Assembly (NCBI GenBank): GCA_021792405.1
Contig: JAJYUU010000026.1
Span: forward strand, 1 to 40,148
Source: Actinomycetes bacterium
Lineage (GTDB): Bacteria > Actinomycetota > Actinomycetes > Streptosporangiales > Streptosporangiaceae
DNA: 40,148 bases
Direction of reading: 5' to 3'
In this document: positions 1 to 7,506 of the stretch, in pieces
How positions within the stretch are numbered: the stretch's first letter is position 1
How the letters are laid out: each line of letters begins with the position of its first letter
Translations under genes and position numbers: made by a program
The notes under the pieces: generated by a model
The model's input: the letters and a program-made list of their open reading frames with translations, nothing else
Database searches by the model: none
Told to the model about the DNA's origin: nothing

Positions 1-415
1 AGCCGTCGAGCGCCTGCAGAATGTGGTCGAGCGCAGCGGCTTTCTGGCCTTGGCGGAGTTCGACCCGGGCGATGTCGGCCAGCGTCAGAGACGCATCCTC
101 GGCATCGAGCATCGCCGACCACTCCGATTCGGCCTGGCGGTAGGCAGCCAGAGCCTGCGTCGGCTGTTTAGCTTGAGCCAGCAGATCGCCTTCAGACTCG
201 AGCAGCAGCGCATGGGTCGCTGCTTCTTTGCTGGTTGCGGCCAGGGCAATGGCTTGCTTAAGCTCCGCCAGCGCGGCCGCGCCGCCGGCCAGGCCACCGC
301 GCAGCACGTCACGGCGCGTGACGCGGCGGCTGGTCAGGCCACGCCAGCTCGGCAGGCCGACGTCCGCGGGCCGCGCGATCCGGGCGGTTATCCGCCTGGC
401 TGGCGGTCGAGCCAT
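1..415 (-). CDS. TPR-like helical protein, 3' end outside window (partial)
   Basis: This reading frame is open from an ATG at 415 to the window edge, giving 138 residues with no stop. The start is supported by a strong GGAGGA ribosome site a few bases upstream. The N-terminus is Arg/Pro-rich and has an RRVTRRDVLRGG stretch (about residues 30-41) that resembles a twin-arginine motif. The following segment is Ala/Gly-rich rather than clearly hydrophobic, so Tat export is doubtful. From about residue 50 the protein is amphipathic helix with TPR-like spacing (SEGDLLAQAKQPTQALAAYR, then LADIARVELRQGQKAAALD). I infer a tetratricopeptide-type protein; the partner and role are unknown. It lies 120 bp downstream of the aldehyde dehydrogenase gene on the same strand and could be co-transcribed with it. 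Confidence 0.6.
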   Translation of the reverse strand, partial: MARPPARRITARIARPADVGLPSWRGLTSRRVTRRDVLRGGLAGGAAALAELKQAIALAATSKEAATHALLLESEGDLLAQAKQPTQALAAYRQAESEWSAMLDAEDASLTLADIARVELRQGQKAAALDHILQALDG

Positions 416-535
416 AGGGCGGTCCTCCTCGGCGCAGCGGCACCAGACCCTCGCTGAACCCACTGATCCTCGCAGAAACCGGATCAGACATGCCGGCCTT
501 TGCCGCTAAAGCGAGCCGGCGTCTGCCAGCCGGCA

Positions 536-2002
536 TCACGCGCCGATGTTGCTCATCACGTGCTTGATCCTGGTGTAGTCATCGAACCCGTAGCCGGACA
601 GGTCCTTGCCGTAGCCAGAGTGCTTGAAGCCGCCGTGCGGCATCTCCGAGACGAACGGGATGTGGGTGTTGATCCACACTGCGCCGAAGTCCAGTTGCCG
701 CGCCACCCGCAGGGCGCGGCCGTGGTCCCGCGTCCAGACGCTGGCAGCCAGGCCGTACTTGACGCCGTTGGCCCAGCGCACCGCCTCGTCCTCGGACCCG
801 AACCGCTGCACGGTGACGACCGGCCCGAACACCTCGTCCTGGATCATCTCGTCATCCTGGTGCAGGCCGGTCACGACGGTCGGCGCGAAGCAGAATCCGC
901 GCGAGCCGACCCGGTGCCCGCCGGTGGCGATAGCGGCATGGGCAGGCGCTCGCTCCAGGAAGCCCTGCACCCTGGCCAGCTGCGAGGGGTTGTTCAGCGG
1001 CCCGTAGTAGGCATCGGGCACCTCGCGCCCGCCAGTCCTGACCGTCGCTGCCTTCGCGATCAGCGCGTCGCTCAGCTCGGCGGCAATGCCGGGGCCGGCC
1101 AGCACCCGGGTAGCGGCCGTGCAGTCCTGGCCCGCGTTGTAGTACCCGGCATCCACGATGCCCTGCACTGCCTGCTGCACGTCCGCATCGTCGAACACGA
1201 TGACCGGCGCCTTGCCGCCGAGTTCCAGGTGCACCCGCTTCAGGCCGGCCGCAGCAGCCTGCGCGACCTCGATGCCTGCCCGGACCGAGCCGGTAATCGA
1301 GACCATCTGCGGGATCTCGTGGGACACCAGGGCCCGGCCGGTGTCACGGTCGCCGCAGATGACGTTGAGCACGCCCGGCGGGAAGAATTCGGCCGCGATC
1401 TCAGCCAGCAGCAGCGTCGAGACCGGAGTCGTATCGGACGGCTTCAGCACGACGGTGTTCCCGGCCGCGATCGCCGGGGCGAATTTCCATACCGCCATCA
1501 TCATGGGGTAGTTCCACGGCGCTACCTGCGCGCATACCCCGACCGGCTCGCGCCGGATCATCGAGGTATGCCCGCGCAGGTACTCGCCCGCGGACTTGCC
1601 GTCAAGTATCCGGGCGGCGCCGGCGAAGAACCGCAGTTCGTCGGCGAGCGGCGGGACCTCGTCGGAGCGCGTCAGCGCCACCGGCTTGCCGGTGTTCCGG
1701 GACTCCGCTTCGACCAGGTCCTCGGCCCTGGCCTCGATCGCGTTGGCGAACCGCAGCAGCGCGAGGCTCCGCTCGGCCGGCGTGGTGTCGCGCCAGATCT
1801 CGAAGGCCGCTGCCGCCGCCTGCAGCGCCGCGGCCACGTCGGCCGGCCCGGAGACCGGCGCCTGCAGGTATGTCTCGCCAGTGCTCGGGTCGACGACGTC
1901 GCTGGTCCTGCCATCCTGCGACGGCCGGTAGTCGCCTGCGATGAAGTTGGCTAGCACCTGCTGGCGGCCGGGCTGTGCCGCTTCCGCCTCGGCTACTTCC
2001 AC
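536..2002 (-). CDS. NAD-dependent aldehyde dehydrogenase, gamma-aminobutyraldehyde dehydrogenase type
   Basis: A 488-residue member of the aldehyde dehydrogenase superfamily. It oxidises an aldehyde to the acid with NAD(P)+ in the cytoplasm. Visible landmarks are the PWNYP cofactor loop (Asn near 164), Lys in VLKPSD near 187, the ELGGK general-base Glu near 260, and the catalytic Cys in the GQDC motif near 294. The NAGQDCTAATRV context resembles gamma-aminobutyraldehyde dehydrogenases, from memory of that family. I chose the GTG at 2002 because AGGAGGA sits 5 bp upstream; an in-frame start at 2071 would add 23 unlikely residues. The gene is divergent from an Lrp regulator and a diamine-type aminotransferase, which together make putrescine to GABA the likeliest route. 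The exact aldehyde is inferred. Confidence 0.88.
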   Translation of the reverse strand: MEVAEAEAAQPGRQQVLANFIAGDYRPSQDGRTSDVVDPSTGETYLQAPVSGPADVAAALQAAAAAFEIWRDTTPAERSLALLRFANAIEARAEDLVEAESRNTGKPVALTRSDEVPPLADELRFFAGAARILDGKSAGEYLRGHTSMIRREPVGVCAQVAPWNYPMMMAVWKFAPAIAAGNTVVLKPSDTTPVSTLLLAEIAAEFFPPGVLNVICGDRDTGRALVSHEIPQMVSITGSVRAGIEVAQAAAAGLKRVHLELGGKAPVIVFDDADVQQAVQGIVDAGYYNAGQDCTAATRVLAGPGIAAELSDALIAKAATVRTGGREVPDAYYGPLNNPSQLARVQGFLERAPAHAAIATGGHRVGSRGFCFAPTVVTGLHQDDEMIQDEVFGPVVTVQRFGSEDEAVRWANGVKYGLAASVWTRDHGRALRVARQLDFGAVWINTHIPFVSEMPHGGFKHSGYGKDLSGYGFDDYTRIKHVMSNIGA

Positions 2003-2073
2003 GACGATCCTCCTGGTAAAGCGATCCTTGAGCCGGGTACGAACACTGACAGAGAACAAGTTAGCGCACAAGC

Positions 2074-2112
2074 GAATCAGTGACAGATAGCCCTGGAGTC
2101 GACGGAATCAGT
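2074..2112. promoter_or_regulatory. Candidate Lrp-type control region: direct repeat GAATCAGT
   Basis: The 8-bp word GAATCAGT occurs at 2074-2081 and again at 2105-2112. The start-to-start distance is 31 bp, close to three helical turns, inside the divergent intergenic region between the aldehyde dehydrogenase and the Lrp gene. Lrp/AsnC octamers wrap DNA with helically phased contacts, so this is a plausible autoregulatory site. Only two copies are visible and the match is short. Confidence 0.3.
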
Positions 2113-2161
2113 TGATTTACTACCGATAGCATGGCACGATGGATTGCAAAGGAGGCCGCGG

Positions 2162-2686
2162 ATGGCGCACACGCCAGTGACGCCGATCGCCTCGGGCGCA
2201 CGAAACCGGGGCGCGGCAAGCGGCCGCGAACCAGACAGCAAGATCGTGCTTGACGACCTGTCGAAGCGAATCATCGAGCAGCTGCAGCAGGACGGCAGGC
2301 GCTCGTACGCGGCGATCGGCAAGGCGGTCGGGCTGTCCGAAGCTGCCGTCCGGCAGCGGGTTCAGCGGCTGATCGATGTCGGTGCCATGCAGATCGTGGC
2401 GGTCACCGACCCGCTGACGCTCGGCTTCCCGCGCCAGACGATGGTCGGCATCCGCTGCGGCGGCGACCTCGGGCGGGTTGCCGATCACCTGGCGGGCATG
2501 CAGGAGATCGACTACGTCGTCATCACCGCGGGCTCGTTCGACCTGCTCATCGAGGTCGTGTGCGAGGACGACGACCAGCTGCTGGAAATCCTTGGCCGGG
2601 TTCGCTCGATTCCGAGCGTGACGGCGACCGAGACCTTCGTGTACCTGAAACTCTGCAAGCAGACCTACAGCTGGGGGACCAGATGA
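2162..2686 (+). CDS. Lrp/AsnC family transcriptional regulator
   Basis: A 174-residue protein with an N-terminal winged HTH (about residues 27-75: LDDLSKRIIEQL, then SYAAIGKAVGLSEAAVRQRV) and a C-terminal RAM/ligand-binding alpha-beta domain (about 85-165). Proteins of this family respond to amino acids or related metabolites and often control the neighbouring catabolic genes. The ATG at 2162 is chosen because AAAGGAGG precedes it by 6 bp; a TTG at 2144 lies upstream of that Shine-Dalgarno and is unlikely. The stop codon overlaps the next start as ATGA, so regulator and aminotransferase are translationally coupled. The divergent aldehyde dehydrogenase is the other probable target. The effector is unknown; a polyamine or GABA-linked compound is my inference. 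Confidence 0.9.
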   Translation: MAHTPVTPIASGARNRGAASGREPDSKIVLDDLSKRIIEQLQQDGRRSYAAIGKAVGLSEAAVRQRVQRLIDVGAMQIVAVTDPLTLGFPRQTMVGIRCGGDLGRVADHLAGMQEIDYVVITAGSFDLLIEVVCEDDDQLLEILGRVRSIPSVTATETFVYLKLCKQTYSWGTR

Positions 2687-4071
2687 GTACGGCGTACAGC
2701 AACGACGAGATCGCGGCGCTGCAGGAGAAGGCGAAGCGCCACCTGTGGCTGCACTTCACCAGGATGTCGTCGTACGCCGAGAGCGATGTCCCCGTCATCG
2801 TCCGTGGCGAGGGGCAGTACGTCTTCGACCAGCACGGCAAGCGGTACCTGGACGGCCTGGCCGGGTTGTTCGTCAGCCAGATCGGGCACGGCCGCACCGA
2901 GGTCGCCGAGGCAGGCGCCCGGCAGGCCGCCGAGCTTGCCTACTTCCCGCTCTGGTCCTACGCGCATCCCCAGGCGATTGAACTCGCCGACAGGTTGTCT
3001 GCCATGGCGCCGGGTGACCTCAACCGGGTCTTTTTCACCAGCAGCGGATCCGAGGCCGTCGAGTCGGCCTGGAAACTCGCCAAGCAGTACTTCAAGGCGA
3101 TCGGCCAGCCAGCACGGTACAAGGTGCTGAGCCGGTCCATCGCCTACCACGGCACCTCGATGGGAGCCCTCGCGATCACCGGCCTGCCGGACATCAAGGA
3201 GCCGTTCGAGCCGCTGCCGGCGGGAGGCGTCCGGGTGCCGAATACCAACTTCTACCGTGCGCCGCAGTTCGTCGCGGACGACCTGACCGCGTTCGGGCTG
3301 TGGGCGGCCGACGAGATCGAGCGGGCCATCCAGCGCGAAGGCGAGGACTCCGTCGCCGCCGTGTTCCTGGAGCCGTTGCAGAACTCCGGTGGCTGCTTCC
3401 CGCCGCCGCCCGGCTACTTCCAGCGGGTGCGGGAGATCTGCGACCGGTACGGGGTGCTGCTGGTTTCCGACGAGGTGATCTGCGCCTTCGGCAGGCTGGG
3501 CTACTACTTCGGATCCGAGCGGTACGGCTACCAGCCAGACATCATCACCTTTGCCAAGGGAATCACCTCCGGGTACGCCCCGTTGGGCGGAATGCTCGTC
3601 CGGGACGCGCTGATGGAGCCGTTCAGCCAGGGCCAGTCGACATTCCTGCACGGCGTGACTTTCGCGGGACACCCCGTTTCCTGCGCAGTTGCCATGGCCA
3701 ACCTCGACGTGTTCGAGAAAGAGGACTTGCTCGGCAACGTGCGAGCGCACGAGGGCGCGTTCCGGTCCACCCTGGAGAAGCTGAACGACCTGCCGATCGT
3801 CGGTAACGTCCGGGGGGACGGCTACTTCTACGGTATCGAACTGGTCAAGGACAAGGCCACCAGGGAGACCTTCGACAACGACGAGTCCGAGCGACTGCTT
3901 CGCGGCTTCTTGTCGCACGCGCTCTTCGATGCCGGGCTGATCTGCCGTGCCGACGACCGCGGGGACCCGGTGATCCAGTTGGCCCCGCCGCTGACCTGCA
4001 CGCAGGAGCACTTCGACGAGATGGAGCAGATCCTGCGGTCAGTCCTCACCGAGGCGTGGACGAAGATCTGA
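2683..4071 (+). CDS. Class III PLP aminotransferase, putrescine/diamine--pyruvate type
   Basis: A 462-residue fold-type I aminotransferase of class III. The PLP lysine is Lys292 in TFAKGITSGYAPLGG and the pyridine-binding Asp is Asp263 in VSDEVI. The SGSEAVESAWKLA phosphate-binding segment lies near 121-134. Its N-terminus (LWLHFTRMSSY) and overall pattern resemble omega-amino acid/polyamine:pyruvate aminotransferases (SpuC-like) that convert putrescine to 4-aminobutanal. The start is the ATG inside the ATGA overlap with the Lrp gene; an upstream in-frame extension would lie wholly within that gene. Combined with the divergent aldehyde dehydrogenase, it would complete diamine to amino acid oxidation. 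A beta-alanine or other omega-amine substrate cannot be excluded. Confidence 0.87.
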   Translation: MSTAYSNDEIAALQEKAKRHLWLHFTRMSSYAESDVPVIVRGEGQYVFDQHGKRYLDGLAGLFVSQIGHGRTEVAEAGARQAAELAYFPLWSYAHPQAIELADRLSAMAPGDLNRVFFTSSGSEAVESAWKLAKQYFKAIGQPARYKVLSRSIAYHGTSMGALAITGLPDIKEPFEPLPAGGVRVPNTNFYRAPQFVADDLTAFGLWAADEIERAIQREGEDSVAAVFLEPLQNSGGCFPPPPGYFQRVREICDRYGVLLVSDEVICAFGRLGYYFGSERYGYQPDIITFAKGITSGYAPLGGMLVRDALMEPFSQGQSTFLHGVTFAGHPVSCAVAMANLDVFEKEDLLGNVRAHEGAFRSTLEKLNDLPIVGNVRGDGYFYGIELVKDKATRETFDNDESERLLRGFLSHALFDAGLICRADDRGDPVIQLAPPLTCTQEHFDEMEQILRSVLTEAWTKI

Positions 4072-4155
4072 CCGCCGCCCGGCACCGCACGGGCACCGTC
4101 GCCCGCCCCGCCCCGCCCGCCCCTGGCGAAGTTATGCAGTTGTAACCGCCGTGGA

Positions 4156-4187
4156 GCTAACCAAACTGCCCCGTAGTCGTGTCTAAC
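4156..4187 (+). promoter_or_regulatory. Candidate ECF-sigma promoter for the small gene at 4248
   Basis: An AACC-type -35 element (GCTAACC, 4156-4162) is followed 18 bp later by GTCTAAC (4181-4187). The pattern resembles the AAC-/CGTC-like elements read by ECF sigma factors of actinobacteria. The resulting leader would be about 55 nt before the strong ribosome site of the downstream gene. This is a pattern match only. Confidence 0.3.
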
Positions 4188-4247
4188 AGATGAGGGCCAG
4201 GCGGTGCAGCAGGGGCGATCGTCAGGCCCGGGCAGCCGGGAGGAACC

Positions 4248-4532
4248 ATGTCGGGCAGTGACGGTCGGTGGGCCGAACTCTCCAGCAAGAACGAGCGAGT
4301 CATACAGCAGCACGACCCGGCTGCAGCCTCGGCCGGCGGCCCATCCGGAACTGGCCTTACCCGGTGGGCCGCACTGGCCAGCCAGCGCGAACGGCTGGCC
4401 GACATCAGCGATCCGGATTTCCGGCCCGGCAGGTCGAGCCAGGCCACGGCACCTCAGGCCACTGCGGCACAGGCCACGGCGCCTCCTGCCACTGCGAGCC
4501 CGGGTACGCGGCTGGTCGTCGGCGCTGCCTAG
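4248..4532 (+). CDS. Small Ala/Thr/Pro-rich hypothetical protein
   Basis: A 94-residue frame with a near-ideal GGGAGGAACC ribosome site directly before the ATG. The first 60 residues are polar (WAELSSKNERVIQQHD, RWAALASQRERLADISDPDF) and the tail has imperfect QATAPQATAAQATAPP repeats. There is no signal peptide or membrane segment. It is convergent with proS, overlapping the proS 3' end by 4 bp. I do not recognise the family. The case for a real gene rests on the ribosome site, the candidate upstream promoter and balanced codon use; a short conserved WAAL...LADISDPDF segment would be the part to compare. Confidence 0.5.
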   Translation: MSGSDGRWAELSSKNERVIQQHDPAAASAGGPSGTGLTRWAALASQRERLADISDPDFRPGRSSQATAPQATAAQATAPPATASPGTRLVVGAA

Positions 4533-6253
4533 CCGCGCGCTGCCCCGGCCCGCCGCGCCTGTGCCAGCAGCGCCTGGACGTGCTTGACGGCCTGGTCAGC
4601 CGGCACTCGCTCGCGCTCCCCGGTGCTGCGGCTAACCACCTCGACCAGGCCGTCAGCCAGGTCCCGGCTGCCGACGCTGATCCGGAACGGTGACCCGATC
4701 AGCTCGGCGTCCTTGAACTTGACGCCGGGCCGCTCATCGCGGTCGTCTAGGAGCACATCTGCGCCGGCCGCCAGCAGCTCAGCGTAGATCGACTCGGCAG
4801 CCAGCCGGACCGCCTCGTCCCTGACCGACACCATCGTCACAGTGACCTCGGCCGGTGCTACCTGGACCGGCCACTTCAGGCCGGCCTCGTCGTGGTGCAC
4901 CTGCGCGATGACGGCCATCGCGCGCTCGACGCCGATGCCGTAGCTGCCCATTATCGGGACGATCGGCGTGCCGTCCGGGCCGAGTACCGAGACTCCAAGC
5001 GCCGTCGTGAACCTGCGGCCGAGCTTGAAGATATGACCGACCTCGATGGCCCGGATGAGCTGCAGCGCCACTGCGCATCGCGGGCACGGCTCGCCGGCCG
5101 CTACCTCGCGCAGGTCGGCCCAGGTACCCACCCGGATATCACGGTCGACGTCGACGCCCGTCAGGTGCACGTCGTCGGTGTTCGCGCCAGTGGCCATGTT
5201 GCGACGGCCGCGCAGGGCCACGTCAGCGATGACCGGCAGGTCGGTGACACCGACTGCACCCAGGCTGCCGGGCAGCGCGCCGAGGGCGGCCAGGATCTCG
5301 TCCGGCTGCGCCGGGCGGATGTCGCCCACCCCGGTAGCGTCGATCAGCTTCTGGTCCTGCAGCTGATGGTCACCGCGCAGGAGGACGAGCGTGAGCTGAC
5401 CGTTCATCACCTGCACGAGGGTCTTGAGCTGCCGGTCGGCGGCCACGCCGTACTTGACCGCGAGGTCCTCGATAGTGCGCACGCCAGGCGTGTCAAGCCG
5501 CGCCGGCGCGGCCGGGCCCGGCTCGTCGTCGACGGGCGGCAGTGCGGACGTCGCTCGCTCGAGGTTGGCGGCGTAGTCGCAGTTCGGGCAGATCGCGACG
5601 AGGTCCTCGCCCGCCGGCGACGGGCACATGAACTCCAGCGAGTCCTTTCCGCCCATCGTCCCGTTCGACGCCTCGGCGGCGATAGCCGGGATGCCGAGAC
5701 GGGCGAAGATCCGCTCGTAGGCGCCCCGGTGCGCGTCGAATGACTTGTCCAGCCCGGCATCGTCCACGTCGAAGCTGTAGGAGTCCTTCATGGTGAACTC
5801 GCGCACCCGCAGCAGGCCGCTCTTCGGCCGCGCCTCGTCCCGGAACTTGGTCTGGAACTGGTACCAGAATTGCGGCAGCTCACGGTAGGAAGCCAGCTCG
5901 GCCGCCACGGTCGTGAAGATCTCCTCGTGGGTGAAGCCGAGCACCAGGTCCGTGCCCTTGCGGTCCTTCAGCCGGAACATGACGTCAACCGTCCCCAGCC
6001 GGCCGGTCCGCTCCCAGATCTCGGCCGGGTGCATGCACGGCAGCAGGAACTCCTGCGCGCCGATCGCGTTCATCTCCTCGCGGATGACCTCGATGATCTT
6101 GGCGCGCACCCGAATGCCGAGCGGCAGCATCGAGTAGTGACCTGCCATCAGCTGGCGGATGAAGCCGGCCCGCAGCAGCAGCCGGTGACTGGCCGCATCG
6201 GCGTCCGCCGGATCCTCTCGCAGGGTCGGGATGTGCAACTGTGACCAGCGCAT
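4529..6253 (-). CDS. proS: Prolyl-tRNA synthetase, bacterial type with editing domain
   Basis: A 574-residue class II aminoacyl-tRNA synthetase that charges tRNA-Pro with proline. The order is catalytic core part 1 (residues 1 to about 225), the YbaK-like INS editing domain (about 235-385) that hydrolyses mischarged Ala-tRNA-Pro, core part 2 with the motif 3 segment GSYGIGVERAMA, and the C-terminal anticodon-binding domain (about 475-574). Visible motifs include the GFTHEE proline-pocket loop (108-111) and the motif 2 region FRDEARPKSGLLRVREF (137-153). The ATG at 6253 has AGAAGG about 9 bp upstream. Length and domain order match the long bacterial ProS. I see no T-box in the leader. Confidence 0.97.
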   Translation of the reverse strand: MRWSQLHIPTLREDPADADAASHRLLLRAGFIRQLMAGHYSMLPLGIRVRAKIIEVIREEMNAIGAQEFLLPCMHPAEIWERTGRLGTVDVMFRLKDRKGTDLVLGFTHEEIFTTVAAELASYRELPQFWYQFQTKFRDEARPKSGLLRVREFTMKDSYSFDVDDAGLDKSFDAHRGAYERIFARLGIPAIAAEASNGTMGGKDSLEFMCPSPAGEDLVAICPNCDYAANLERATSALPPVDDEPGPAAPARLDTPGVRTIEDLAVKYGVAADRQLKTLVQVMNGQLTLVLLRGDHQLQDQKLIDATGVGDIRPAQPDEILAALGALPGSLGAVGVTDLPVIADVALRGRRNMATGANTDDVHLTGVDVDRDIRVGTWADLREVAAGEPCPRCAVALQLIRAIEVGHIFKLGRRFTTALGVSVLGPDGTPIVPIMGSYGIGVERAMAVIAQVHHDEAGLKWPVQVAPAEVTVTMVSVRDEAVRLAAESIYAELLAAGADVLLDDRDERPGVKFKDAELIGSPFRISVGSRDLADGLVEVVSRSTGERERVPADQAVKHVQALLAQARRAGAARG

Positions 6254-6366
6254 GGGTACAGGCCTTCTCGTCGTATCGGCGGGTTGCGGGCACTAAGGCC
6301 AGCGCCAGGGATAGTCGCGGAGGAGCGCAAGTCTAGAGCCCCGGCCCGGCCTGAGCCATCTAGATT

Positions 6367-6555
6367 GTGCTTGCGCGCCCGTGGGCGCCTCCCTTGACTC
6401 TACTTCGGCTGGCGCCTGGCCAAGACCGCCAGACCCGGGATCGCCAGCGGCCTATAAAATGGTGCGCATGCGGACATGCGCCGCCGAATGGCCCAGACTG
6501 CCTGTTTTGCCACCGGCGAGCGTTTGACCGGTTCCTGACCGGGCACCAAAACTGA
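6367..6555 (+). CDS. Possible zinc-ribbon micro-protein
   Basis: A short frame (up to 62 residues) ending in a convincing metal-binding pattern: WCACGH, eight residues, then CLFCHRR, which is two Cys pairs as in small zinc ribbons. The start is uncertain. GTG 6367 and TTG 6394 are in frame but neither has a clear ribosome site, and an AT-rich TATAAAAT lies inside the frame at 6453-6460. Its stop is one base before the next ATG (6557), so it could head a coupled three-gene set. The N-terminal half does not look coding, so the real product may be shorter or the ribbon may be a relic. Confidence 0.35.
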   Translation: MLARPWAPPLTLLRLAPGQDRQTRDRQRPIKWCACGHAPPNGPDCLFCHRRAFDRFLTGHQN

Positions 6556-6556
6556 C

Positions 6557-6790
6557 ATGCCGACGGACAGGTCCGCTCGCCGGGTGCTTTCCATCGCGAT
6601 GGGCATCGCGGCGATTTTCGACCTGACGGGCATGACCGTGTACAGCACGATGCGTCCAGTCCTTCCGCCCAGTCCGCCGCGCGCCGACGATCAGGATCCG
6701 TTCGGCTCGGCGATGAGCACGATCATGTCCGCCCATCGCGAGGCGGCCGGTCGTGCGCGTGATGAGAGCGGTGAGACGTTAGTCGCATGA
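6557..6790 (+). CDS. Small single-pass membrane protein, unknown
   Basis: A 77-residue frame with one hydrophobic segment (about residues 9-30, VLSIAMGIAAIFDLTGMTVY) preceded by Arg-Arg, then a polar acidic/basic tail. The ATG follows the preceding stop by one base and its own stop overlaps the next start as ATGA, which supports translation as part of a set. No ribosome site of its own is evident. Function unknown. The ATG at 6557 is kept because the TM segment begins only eight residues in. Confidence 0.5.
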   Translation: MPTDRSARRVLSIAMGIAAIFDLTGMTVYSTMRPVLPPSPPRADDQDPFGSAMSTIMSAHREAAGRARDESGETLVA

Positions 6791-7506
6791 CCGACATCAA
6801 CCGCGCGCCGACGTCCGCTGTGGCCGGTCCGCAGTACCAGGCCAGCCCGGCCGCGCAGGCGCAATCCCCCAGTCAGCAAATCCCCAGCCAGCCGTCCGTC
6901 GCGCAGCCCGGCGCCAGCGAGATCGCCGACGCCGTGCTCGACCGGATCGGCGACAAGGTCGCCGACAGCCGCGGACCTGCCGGGCAGCCAGCCCGGCAGC
7001 CCAGCATCAGCTCGGTCGACCAGGCGATCGCGCTCCGCGAGCAAGCGCCGGAGATGTACGACCTGTGGCTCACGATCGCCAAAGACAAGGCCGCGACCGA
7101 GAACTACGTCGAGCGGGCACCCTATGAGGTACCAGAACGGCTGGCGCAGTCGGGCCGGCCGCGCGCACTCGGCGCACTGGTCATCGTCCTGTCGTTCTGC
7201 GGCTACCTGGCCTGGCTCGGCGGCCCTGGCCCGTACATCGGCGGCCTGATCGCCATCCTCGACCTGGTCGTGATGTTCGGAATGTTCTTCGGGTTGCGGC
7301 CGGAGCGGCTGCCTGACCCGCAGGAGACCGAGCGTCGGCCACCCCGGCGCCGGTTACCTTCAGCACGGGCTAACCCCCCGCGGCTAACCCGGACCGCGGT
7401 CCAGCACCCGCCGCCGGCTCCCGGCTCCGCTGTGCGATCCTTGGCGGGGCCGGGCGGCCACGCCCGGCCGCAGGCCGGGTCTGGCCGGAGGTGCCCTGGT
7501 GCTTGA
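6787..7506 (+). CDS. Two-TM membrane protein, DUF2335-like layout
   Basis: A 239-residue frame coupled by ATGA to the gene before it. It has a Gln/Pro/Ser-rich disordered N-terminus (1-70), a helical segment (75-120: QAIALREQAPEMYDLWLTIAKDK...), then two hydrophobic helices (about 127-145 and 150-170) and an Arg/Pro-rich tail. A soluble helical part followed by two close TM helices is the layout of DUF2335-type proteins, but I cannot confirm homology. The last 60 residues are low-complexity and may not be translated as shown, since a 3' frameshift would end the protein soon after TM2. It overlaps the GTG of the amidohydrolase by 8 bp. Confidence 0.55.
   Translation: MTDINRAPTSAVAGPQYQASPAAQAQSPSQQIPSQPSVAQPGASEIADAVLDRIGDKVADSRGPAGQPARQPSISSVDQAIALREQAPEMYDLWLTIAKDKAATENYVERAPYEVPERLAQSGRPRALGALVIVLSFCGYLAWLGGPGPYIGGLIAILDLVVMFGMFFGLRPERLPDPQETERRPPRRRLPSARANPPRLTRTAVQHPPPAPGSAVRSLAGPGGHARPQAGSGRRCPGA

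Noticed and set aside
500-1954. Long open frame opposite the aldehyde dehydrogenase (also opposite the aminotransferase at 2665-4011, the AAA-VWA gene at 9543-11201, the DUF885 region at 26619-28544 and the fusion gene at 31731-33407)
   Set aside because: These are rich in Arg, Gln, His and Asp, have no family motifs, and arise because GC-rich codons rarely give stops on the opposite strand.
6254-6366. T-box or other riboswitch before proS
   Set aside because: No T-box motif (AGGGTGGNACCGCG-like) or specifier stem is visible on the minus strand.
6453-6470. TATAAAAT as a promoter for a leaderless ATG at 6468
   Set aside because: The ATG frame is only 19 codons and no -35 element lies at proper distance.
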